Positions 1-6,358 of a DNA stretch of 11,494 nt are shown here, piece by piece. How positions within the stretch are numbered: the stretch's first letter is position 1; the number at the start of each line of letters is the position of its first letter. The notes below the pieces were generated by a model. That model made no database searches and was not told the origin of the DNA. It saw nothing but the letters and a program-made list of their open reading frames with translations. The position numbers and the translations under genes were made by a program. Origin of the DNA: UBA4093 sp036676455 (lineage in GTDB: Bacteria; Cyanobacteriota; Sericytochromatia; S15B-MN24; UBA4093); NCBI GenBank assembly GCA_036676455.1, contig JAKFCW010000149.1:1-11494 (forward strand), written 5' to 3'.

Positions 1-1389
1 GGCAAGGACGGCGCCATCGTGCAGTCGGTCCCCGACTCCAAGCGCGCCTGGCATGCCGGCACCTCCTCTTTCAAGGGCAAGGGCGACGTCAACGACTTCT
101 CGATCGGCATCGAGATCGTCAACGTCGGCAACGGTCGCGACCCCTACACCGACAAGCAGTACGACGCGATCGTCGACCTGGTCGCCTACCTCGTGCAGGC
201 GCACGGCGTCCCCATGGATCGCCTCACCGGCCACAAGGATATCGCGCTTCCCCGCGGCCGCAAGACGGACCCCTCCAACAACTTCGACTGGGGCCGCGTC
301 CGCCGCGGCGTCGAGGCCAAGCTCAACAGCAAGTCTCCCGCTCCGACCCCGGCTCCGGCCCCGAAGGTGGGGCCCGGTGGCAACTACACCGTCCGCAAGG
401 GCGATACGCTTTCCCGGATTGCCCAGGACCAGCTCGGCGATGCGAGCCGCTGGCGCGAGATCTACGACCTGAACAAGGACGTGATCGGCTCCAACCCCAA
501 CCAGATCGCGCCCGGCATGATCCTCAAGATGCCGGGCAAGGCACCTGCGCCTGCTCCCGCACCCAAGCCGACCCCTCAGCCAGCTCCCGGCGTCACCTGG
601 AAGTACACCGTCCGCAAGGGCGACTCGCTCTCCAAGATCGCGCAGACGCAGCTGGGTGATGCTAACCGCTGGCGCGAGATCTACGAGCTGAACAAGGCTC
701 AGATCAAGAATCCCAACCTGATCTATCCCGGTCAGGTGCTGACCATGCCGGCCCGGAGCAACCCGGCCCCGGCCCCCAAGCCCACTCCGGCCCCCAAGCC
801 GACTCCGGCCCCCAAGCCGACTCCGGCCCCCGCGCCGGCGCCGAAACCGACCCCCGCTCCGAAGCCCACTCCGACCCCCGCCCCGACTCCCGCTCCCAAG
901 CCCACGCCGGCTCCGGCCCCCGTGCCCGGCCAGCCCCTCGACGGGATTGGCGCCGGCGTCCGGATCGGTGCCCCGGTGATCCAGAACTTCTGGAACCTGC
1001 GCAGCGGTCTGGCCGGCCAGATGGGCGGCACCATGAGCGGTGTTCGCGGCGTGCTCGGCAACGCGGTCGCCTCGCTGCCCAGCCTCCTGAAGTCCAACTT
1101 CCTGATCTCGGGAGCCGTCTCGGTCCTGACCAACGGCTACGACCTGATCAAGGGCCGGGTCACCGGGCGCCAGGCGGCCGGCAACATCGCGGCGGACACG
1201 CTCGCTTACACCGGCATCGGCGCCACCGCCACGGCCATCGGCGGAGCCGTCGGGTCTATCGCCGGTCCCCTGGGTTCGATCGCGGGCCTCGCGGTCGGTT
1301 CGCTGGTGGGCGTGGGCCTCGGCTGGCTTTACGAGTCGAACCTCCGCGCGAAGGTCTCGGGCTTCTTCCAGAAGCTCGTCGGCGGCTAA
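1..1389 (+). CDS. N-acetylmuramoyl-L-alanine amidase (Amidase_2) with two LysM domains and a glycine-rich C-terminal domain; 5' end outside window
   Basis: The frame is open from base 1, so the true start lies upstream; an internal GTG at 19 falls inside the catalytic domain and is not the start. Visible fragment residues 1-100 match the Amidase_2/PGRP fold: the WHAG motif, IGIEIVN, and GHKDI (His78) followed by K-x-DP, where His78 and the Asp are expected zinc ligands. The first zinc His must lie upstream. Family role: cleaves the bond between MurNAc and L-Ala in peptidoglycan. Two LysM domains, about 382-537 and 598-753, each with YTVRKGD, should bind glycan. A Pro/Ala/Lys linker (754-930) leads to a glycine-rich hydrophobic domain (946-1377) with KSNF, AYTGIG and YESN motifs, which is shared with the 212-aa protein at 2790-3428. 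The signal peptide, if any, is not visible. The gene ends in TAA just before a strong terminator. The amidase call is firm; the function of the C-terminal domain is unknown. Confidence 0.9.
   Translation, partial: GKDGAIVQSVPDSKRAWHAGTSSFKGKGDVNDFSIGIEIVNVGNGRDPYTDKQYDAIVDLVAYLVQAHGVPMDRLTGHKDIALPRGRKTDPSNNFDWGRVRRGVEAKLNSKSPAPTPAPAPKVGPGGNYTVRKGDTLSRIAQDQLGDASRWREIYDLNKDVIGSNPNQIAPGMILKMPGKAPAPAPAPKPTPQPAPGVTWKYTVRKGDSLSKIAQTQLGDANRWREIYELNKAQIKNPNLIYPGQVLTMPARSNPAPAPKPTPAPKPTPAPKPTPAPAPAPKPTPAPKPTPTPAPTPAPKPTPAPAPVPGQPLDGIGAGVRIGAPVIQNFWNLRSGLAGQMGGTMSGVRGVLGNAVASLPSLLKSNFLISGAVSVLTNGYDLIKGRVTGRQAAGNIAADTLAYTGIGATATAIGGAVGSIAGPLGSIAGLAVGSLVGVGLGWLYESNLRAKVSGFFQKLVGG
775..828 (+). repeat. 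Three tandem 18-bp units encoding the Pro/Ala/Lys linker of the amidase
   Basis: Units 775-792, 793-810 and 811-828 are identical except for one base in the first (unit: cccaagccgactccggcc). They encode repeated APKPTP. Degenerate versions continue to about 930. This is a low-complexity extended linker between LysM2 and the C-terminal domain, and its copy number is likely to vary by slippage. Confidence 0.85.
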
Positions 1390-1390
1390 T

Positions 1391-1439
1391 CAATACAAAG
1401 AGCCCCCTCGCCGGTCCGGCGAGGGGGCTCTTTGTATTG
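1391..1439. terminator. Bidirectional hairpin terminator between convergent genes
   Basis: Arms 1391-1413 and 1417-1439 are perfectly complementary over 23 bp around a 3-nt loop (gtc). The GC-rich core (agccccctcgcc) is flanked by A/T-rich ends (caatacaaag, ctttgtattg), which supply weak U-runs in both directions. It starts two bases after the amidase stop codon and ends four bases before the ABC ATPase stop codon, so it probably terminates both transcripts. Confidence 0.9.
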
Positions 1440-1443
1440 GACT

Positions 1444-2601
<1,158 letters not shown>

Positions 2602-2737
2602 GGTCGGGTGAGATCCTCCTCTGAATTGGCGCAAGCCGCGTCCCATCTTGAAAAGATGCGCTTTCATTTTGGCATGGATTTGCCGAGTTGGCCACCCGTA
2701 AGGATTACGCCCCTTGCCTCCCCCGCATTCCGACGCA

Positions 2738-2765
2738 AGAGGCCCCGGCAAGCGCCGGGGCCTTG
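2738..2765 (-). terminator. Probable terminator downstream of the 212-aa protein gene
   Basis: Arms ggccccggc (2741-2749) and gccggggcc (2754-2762) form a 9-bp GC stem with a 4-nt loop, extendable by A-T and G-T pairs. It lies 25 bp past the stop of the minus-strand gene at 2790. On the minus strand the stem is followed only by a short T-poor tail (tcttgcg), so the termination call is moderate. Confidence 0.55.
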
Positions 2766-2789
2766 TGAACGGTAGGAGTTTTCGAGGAG

Positions 2790-3428
2790 TTAGGGCTGCG
2801 CGGGAGCCGGAAGGGGAGCCGGTGCGGGAGCCTGACCCGCCTGCTGGGCCGAGGTCATGAGGCTCTGGATGCCCTGCTGGACGGTTCCCGAGAACTTGTC
2901 ACGGATGTTCGACTCGTAGAACTTGCCGAGCAACAGGCCGCCGAGGGCGCCGACACCGGCTCCGAGGAGGGTGCCGACCACGGGGATGGGGATGAGCGAG
3001 CCGATCATCGCGCCCACCGAGGTCGCGGCGACGCCGATGCCGGTGTAGGCGGCAGTATCCGCCACGAAGTTGCCGGCGGCCTGCAGCGGCTTCACCTTGC
3101 CGGTGGCCATTTCATAGAGGTTGCTCACGCCGGAGAGGATGGCCGAGACCACGAAGTTGGACTTGAGCAGGCCGGGGAGGTTGCGGAACATCCCGCCGAA
3201 GGCACCCTTGACCGAGTTACCGATGGTCGAGCCGATGCCCTGGGCGCCGGCGGTGGCGATCTGGGTCGACCCCTGGAAGACGTCCTTCGCCATCTTGAGG
3301 TCCTTGAAGGACTGGACGACGGGGGCTGCCATCCGCATGCCGGCCATGTTCTCGGGGTTTGCGGCGGGAAGCATGGTCTTCGCCTGGTTCATCACGTTCA
3401 GGGCGGGGTTGGTGTTCTGAATAGCCAT
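2790..3428 (-). CDS. Glycine-zipper-like hydrophobic protein sharing the amidase C-terminal domain
   Basis: A 212-aa protein of no family I can name. The start at 3428 (MAIQNTNPAL) has GGAGG eight bases upstream; a longer frame to 3479 has no comparable support. There is no N-terminal signal peptide: residues 1-30 are polar and Asn/Ala-rich. Residues 30-190 align block by block with the C-terminus of the amidase at 1-1389. Shared blocks are G-x-R-x-x-APV-x-Q, LP-x-LLKSNF, QAAGN-x-x-ADT, AYTGIG and YESN-x-R-x-K-x-SG. Residues 128-170 are a strongly hydrophobic stretch rich in spaced glycines and broken by IPIP, which suggests two packed membrane helices or a hydrophobic hairpin. A Pro/Ala tail covers 198-212. 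The gene appears monocistronic between a terminator-like stem (2738-2765) and a long intergenic region with phased repeats. A membrane-inserting or envelope-scaffold role is inference; function is unknown. Confidence 0.85.
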   Translation of the reverse strand: MAIQNTNPALNVMNQAKTMLPAANPENMAGMRMAAPVVQSFKDLKMAKDVFQGSTQIATAGAQGIGSTIGNSVKGAFGGMFRNLPGLLKSNFVVSAILSGVSNLYEMATGKVKPLQAAGNFVADTAAYTGIGVAATSVGAMIGSLIPIPVVGTLLGAGVGALGGLLLGKFYESNIRDKFSGTVQQGIQSLMTSAQQAGQAPAPAPLPAPAQP

Positions 3429-3525
3429 CGTCCGATCCTCCGTAAATCCTTGGGGTCCCTTGCGGGGTCTACCGTTCACAAGAGGGTTATCGGGGGCGTG
3501 ACGGAGGAATCGGTAAAGGAATGGA

Positions 3526-3591
3526 TAACTCGCTAATAACTCCGGGCTAAGCTTTTAAGGGATTGCTAACACCCAAGTAAGTGAACACTAA
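3526..3591. promoter_or_regulatory. Array of seven TAA elements phased at 11 bp (PhoB/OmpR-type operator candidate)
   Basis: On the plus strand TAA triplets start at 3526, 3537, 3548, 3556, 3567, 3578 and 3589, giving spacings of 11, 11, 8, 11, 11 and 11 bp. Several have the form gcTAAc or cTAAg. Direct repeats with 11-bp period are the hallmark of PhoB/OmpR winged-helix regulator sites; cyanobacterial Pho boxes have the same period with a TTAA core. The array lies about 100 bp upstream of the minus-strand gene starting at 3428 and about 40 bp upstream of the tRNA promoter at 3631. Regulator and target are unproven. Confidence 0.45.
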
Positions 3592-3630
3592 GTTAACGGC
3601 TCGCGTCCGGCGCAACGCGGCCCGATTCCC

Positions 3631-3660
3631 TTGACAGCTCTCGCCGAGGCTGACTACAAT
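3631..3660 (+). promoter_or_regulatory. Sigma-70-type promoter of tRNA-Gln
   Basis: A perfect -35 TTGACA (3631-3636) and a -10 TACAAT (3655-3660) are separated by 18 bp. The predicted start of transcription, about 3667, gives a leader of roughly 12 nt before the tRNA. The near-consensus sequence fits a strong constitutive stable-RNA promoter. Confidence 0.85.
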
Positions 3661-3678
3661 GGGCACTGCCTCGTGCAC

Positions 3679-3750
3679 TGGGGCGTAGCCAAGTGGTAAG
3701 GCATCGGTCTTTGGATCCGACATCCGCAGGTTCGATCCCTGCCGCCCCAG
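3679..3750 (+). tRNA. tRNA-Gln (anticodon TTG)
   Basis: A 72-nt cloverleaf. The acceptor arms tggggcg (3679-3685) and cgcccca pair perfectly, with discriminator G at 3750. The D-loop agccaagtggtaaggc and the T-arm gcaggttcgatccctgc are both intact. The anticodon loop ctTTGga reads CAA/CAG glutamine codons. The anticodon stem closes with four pairs plus a T-T at 31-39. CCA is not encoded (cta follows). The U-A first pair of the acceptor stem is typical of tRNA-Gln. It has its own promoter and terminator and is a single-gene unit. Confidence 0.95.
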
Positions 3751-3754
3751 CTAA

Positions 3755-3790
3755 GAAGCCCGCCTCCTCGGAGGCGGGCTTCCTTGTTTT
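3755..3790 (+). terminator. Rho-independent terminator after tRNA-Gln
   Basis: Arms gaagcccgcctcc (3755-3767) and ggaggcgggcttc (3770-3782) form a 12-13 bp stem, followed by cttgttttt. It starts five bases after the tRNA. It also lies just past the stop of the convergent minus-strand gene at 3800 and may stop that transcript too, although the minus-strand tail is T-poor. Confidence 0.92.
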
Positions 3791-3799
3791 TGACGCAGC

Positions 3800-5488
3800 T
3801 TACTTGGCGTTCGGCAGCGCCTGGGTGATCTTGTCGATCTGCTTGTACTCGTTGTCGGTGGTCCAGCCGGCCCGCAGCTCCTCGCGCATGGCTTCCAGGA
3901 CGGCGCGCGGCAGCTTGCTGAGGTCTGCGACGGACATGTCCTTTGTCATCGCGCGGACGCCGTTGTCATCCATCGCGTGGATCAGCTCGGGGGTGAGGGC
4001 CGCGGGGTCGGTTTCCGCGATCGAGGCGGCAATCCGCCCGATCAGGGCATCCTCTTCGTCCGAGGTGGCGCCGTCGACCAGCTGCTGGATCATGGCCTTG
4101 CGCGTGTCGGCGGGAAGCTTGTTCAGCCCGTCGGCGTCGAGGTGGTCCATCAGCTCGCGGACGCCGTTGTCGTCCATGGACGCCACGATGTCTGCGGTCA
4201 GTGCCTCGGGGTTGGTCTTGGCCAGCGAGCTGGCGAGCTCGCCGATCAGCTTGTCCTCCTGCGGGGTGGTCTCGCCCTTTTCAAGCCGCTTGATCATCGC
4301 GCCGCGGGTTTCGGCGGGCAGCTTGTCGAGTTGCTCGGCGGGGAGATCCTTCATGAACTGCTGGATGCCGTCGTCGCCCATCTGCTTCACCACGTCGGGG
4401 GTGAGAGCCTCCGGGTTGGTGCGCGCAATCGACTTGGCCACGTCGCCGATGGCCTGGTACTCGGCGTAGCTGGTGGCGCCCTTGTCCAGGGCCTTGATCA
4501 GGCCGAGACGGGTGCCGATGTCGAGCTTGTCGAGCTCCTCGGGCTTGCGATCGCTGACCATGCGGCGGGCTTCGTTGTCATCGATGCCCTCGTCCACCTT
4601 GACCTTGTCGTCGACGCCATACGCCTCGTTGTACTGCGTCTCGAGCGCCTTGACCTTCTTCTCGTAGTCGGCCCGCTGCGGATCGTCCGCGGGGATCTGC
4701 TCCAGGGCGGCCTTCGCGTCTCCGACGGTCTTGGTGTCCTGATCCATGATTGCCTGGAGGTCCTCGGCGGTCATGCGCTCGAGGTCGGCGGGGGTGATCT
4801 CCTTGATCTTGGCGCTGTCGATGGTCTCCTTGGCCTTCGCCACGGCGTCTTCGGGCTTGGACTCCTCCGACTCTTCGGTCTTTCCGGTTTCCTCGGTCTT
4901 CTCGGTCTTCTCGGTCTTCGGCTTCTCTTCCGTTTTTTCCGATTCCTCGGTCTTGGGCTTTTCTTCGGGGGCCGGTTTCTGGGGGATCACGACCTGGTCA
5001 CCGGGGTAGATCAGGCCGCCGCTCGAGGAGCGCTTCTTGCCCGCATCGTCCTTGCCGTCCTGGAAGAGGTGGGGGTTCGCTTCCTTCAGTTCGGCGAGAG
5101 AGACGCCGTTCTCGCGGGCGATCTTGGAGAGGGTGTCGCCCGGCTTGACCGTGACGGTCTTGGTCTGGCCGTCCTTCTCGATGGTCGCTTCGGTCGTGCT
5201 CGCCTCGGTCGTGCTCGCTTGCTCGCCGACCACGGAGTTGAAGAGGGCGTCGAACTCGGTCTCGGTGAGACCGTCCTGGCCGTCGGTGTTGTAGGTCTCG
5301 TAGAGCTTGTTCAGCTCCTCGGAGGACTTCTTTTCGAGGCCGGGGGCCACCTTCAGCGAGTCCTTTTCGATGACCTTCTTGTCATCCTTGTAGTCCACGC
5401 CTTCCTTGGTCGCTTGACGCGCCGCGTCCGCCTCGAACTTCTTGATCGTGGTGTAAGCGTCTTTGGACGAGACCTTCATGTCGGCCAT
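3800..5488 (-). CDS. EF-hand-like / LysM protein with 68-aa tandem repeats
   Basis: A 562-aa acidic, Lys/Glu-rich protein whose full architecture I do not recognise. The start at 5488 has AGGAGGT five bases upstream. Residues 67-78 (NTDGQDGLTETE) form an EF-hand-like loop: Asn1, Asp3 and Glu12 are in place and Leu fills position 8, but Gln and Asp occupy positions 5-6. A LysM domain spans about 111-169 (VKPGDTLSKIA ... IYPGDQVVIP), with a 16-residue insert before its last strand. A low-complexity Lys/Glu/Thr linker runs 171-216. Residues 319-562 are three exact-length 68-aa repeats plus 40 residues of a fourth, predicted helical; a degenerate half-copy precedes them (DDNEARRM at 303-310). No signal peptide or membrane segment is visible, which is unusual for a LysM protein. 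Glycan binding by LysM and calcium binding by the loop are family-based inference. Neighbouring envelope genes suggest a cell-surface or spore-like-structure role, but this is weak. Confidence 0.88.
   Translation of the reverse strand: MADMKVSSKDAYTTIKKFEADAARQATKEGVDYKDDKKVIEKDSLKVAPGLEKKSSEELNKLYETYNTDGQDGLTETEFDALFNSVVGEQASTTEASTTEATIEKDGQTKTVTVKPGDTLSKIARENGVSLAELKEANPHLFQDGKDDAGKKRSSSGGLIYPGDQVVIPQKPAPEEKPKTEESEKTEEKPKTEKTEKTEETGKTEESEESKPEDAVAKAKETIDSAKIKEITPADLERMTAEDLQAIMDQDTKTVGDAKAALEQIPADDPQRADYEKKVKALETQYNEAYGVDDKVKVDEGIDDNEARRMVSDRKPEELDKLDIGTRLGLIKALDKGATSYAEYQAIGDVAKSIARTNPEALTPDVVKQMGDDGIQQFMKDLPAEQLDKLPAETRGAMIKRLEKGETTPQEDKLIGELASSLAKTNPEALTADIVASMDDNGVRELMDHLDADGLNKLPADTRKAMIQQLVDGATSDEEDALIGRIAASIAETDPAALTPELIHAMDDNGVRAMTKDMSVADLSKLPRAVLEAMREELRAGWTTDNEYKQIDKITQALPNAK
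3803..4534 (-). repeat. 3.6 copies of a 204-bp (68-aa) coding tandem repeat
   Basis: Repeat 1 is at 4534-4331, repeat 2 at 4330-4127, repeat 3 at 4126-3923 and a partial fourth at 3922-3803, all in frame. Conserved positions include LxKLPAxTR near the start, LIGxxAxS in the middle, TNPEALT at about position 39, and MDDNGVR at about position 52. Copies 2 and 3 are the closest to each other. The pattern suggests an alpha-helical solenoid-type repeat; I cannot match it to a named family. Confidence 0.9.
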
Positions 5489-5528
5489 GATTTACCTCCT
5501 GGCGGCGGGCGATGCGATGTCGTTAAGT

Positions 5529-5607
5529 CTTATATGTGACAATCTCGGGTCTGGCCTTCTTAAACGGCGCGTAACTGTTGATTGCCTGCGTGTTAGATCT
5601 TCGTTAA
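5529..5607 (-). promoter_or_regulatory. Candidate promoter with upstream 11-bp-phased TTA array for the EF-hand/LysM gene
   Basis: On the minus strand a TATAAG (5534-5529) could serve as the -10, about 40 bp before the start codon; no good -35 is seen at the proper distance. Upstream, plus-strand TAA/TAG triplets lie at 5561, 5572, 5594 and 5605, all in one 11-bp phase; the missing slot at 5583 reads TTG. A promoter without a -35 and with direct repeats just upstream is the layout of PhoB-type activated promoters. The distal repeat overlaps the stop codon of the gene at 5604. Confidence 0.4.
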
Positions 5608-6161
5608 AGGCCAAGGTCGGTGGGAAGGAAGCCGGTCCCACCGGTCTTTCCCTTCACCCCCGTGATGTGCTTGAGCAGCATGAAGAGCTGGGTGAGGCGA
5701 TTGCGCGTGCCCTGAATCTGCTGCTCCAGCTCTTCCTTGCGAGCCAGGAACTCCGGGTCGTCGCGATCTCCGTCCCAGCTCATCACGTAGGAGCGCAGCT
5801 CGGTTTCCAGCTCCGTGACCATCCCGGTCTGGTAGGTGCGCTCGTCCGAGATGATCTTGTAGATGAACTTGGGATCCTTGAACTCGGGGACGGCGTTCTT
5901 GTCCTTCATGTAGGTCATGATGACCCCCATGCGCTTCTTGGACTCCGCGACCTGCTGCTCGGGGCTGAACTCGGGCGTCGGCAGGGGAGTCGTCGGCTGA
6001 CCGGCCAGAGGAGCCGTCTGCCGCCCCTGCCTCATGAAGGCGTCAGGACCGTTCTTGAGCGGCCCCGTCTGCCGCTGGGGAGCCGGGGGGGATTCCTTGG
6101 CGCAAGAGAAGAGGCCCTTCAGGCCACCGAGGAACTGGGAAACGCGGTCCTTATCGCTCAT
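5604..6161 (-). CDS. Hypothetical protein, proline-rich N-terminal half and coiled-coil C-terminal half
   Basis: A 185-aa protein I do not recognise. The start at 6161 (MSDKDRV) has GGAG six bases upstream; an ATG at 6164 and a 22-aa longer form from 6230, also with a weak GAGGA, are possible. Residues 1-20 are amphipathic (FLGGLKGLF) and end in a Cys. Residues 23-66 are rich in Pro, Gln and Thr and likely disordered. Residues 67-165 are charged and helical, with a likely coiled coil at 136-165 (EELEQQIQGTRNRL). There is a conserved-looking acidic stretch WDGDRDDPEF at 129-138. The C-terminus is Gly-rich. It lies on the same strand as, and 115 bp upstream of, the EF-hand/LysM gene, so read-through into that gene is possible. 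No function is assigned. Confidence 0.75.
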   Translation of the reverse strand: MSDKDRVSQFLGGLKGLFSCAKESPPAPQRQTGPLKNGPDAFMRQGRQTAPLAGQPTTPLPTPEFSPEQQVAESKKRMGVIMTYMKDKNAVPEFKDPKFIYKIISDERTYQTGMVTELETELRSYVMSWDGDRDDPEFLARKEELEQQIQGTRNRLTQLFMLLKHITGVKGKTGGTGFLPTDLGL

Positions 6162-6188
6162 CATTGACTCCGGATCGAAGGCTATCTC

Positions 6189-6218
6189 AGCGACCGAGGC
6201 TGAGAGCCAAAGGTCGCT
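6189..6218. other. Imperfect hairpin in the divergent region upstream of the 185-aa gene and aroC
   Basis: Outer arms agcgacc (6189-6195) and ggtcgct (6212-6218), and inner arms ggct (6198-6201) and agcc (6205-6208), can form an 11-bp hairpin with a 3-nt loop and a small internal loop. If the minus-strand gene starts at 6161 it lies in its leader; if it starts at 6230 it is coding. The rest of the 6231-6358 stretch up to aroC shows no clear promoter. Confidence 0.4.
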
Positions 6219-6358
6219 AACGGTATTCATACCCAGAACGCTTCCTCGTTACATGTGGACTTCTACTACGGGGGAGGGAGCGGGCCGCTGGATGCCGTGG
6301 ACACGGAAGAGTTAGTTTGTTACCCTTCCTTGGCGAGGTTTCGACAAGGAGAGGCACG

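Noticed and set aside
775..930. Linker repeats as a CRISPR-like or mobile element
   Set aside because: Units are 18 bp, in frame, without unique spacers, and encode a Pro/Ala/Lys linker.
3977..5539. A 520-codon plus-strand frame opposite the EF-hand/LysM gene
   Set aside because: Its Leu/Gly/Val-rich low-complexity composition mirrors the minus-strand gene, which has a strong ribosome-binding site, a LysM domain and in-frame 68-aa repeats.
6102..6161. Possible lipobox (LFSC at residues 17-20) in the 185-aa protein
   Set aside because: The preceding 16 residues are charged or only amphipathic and lack the hydrophobic core of a lipoprotein signal peptide.
6218..6322. TAA/TTA triplets upstream of aroC and the 185-aa gene as a fourth phased array
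   Set aside because: The spacings (for example 8 bp between the TTA at 6312 and 6320) show no 11-bp phase.
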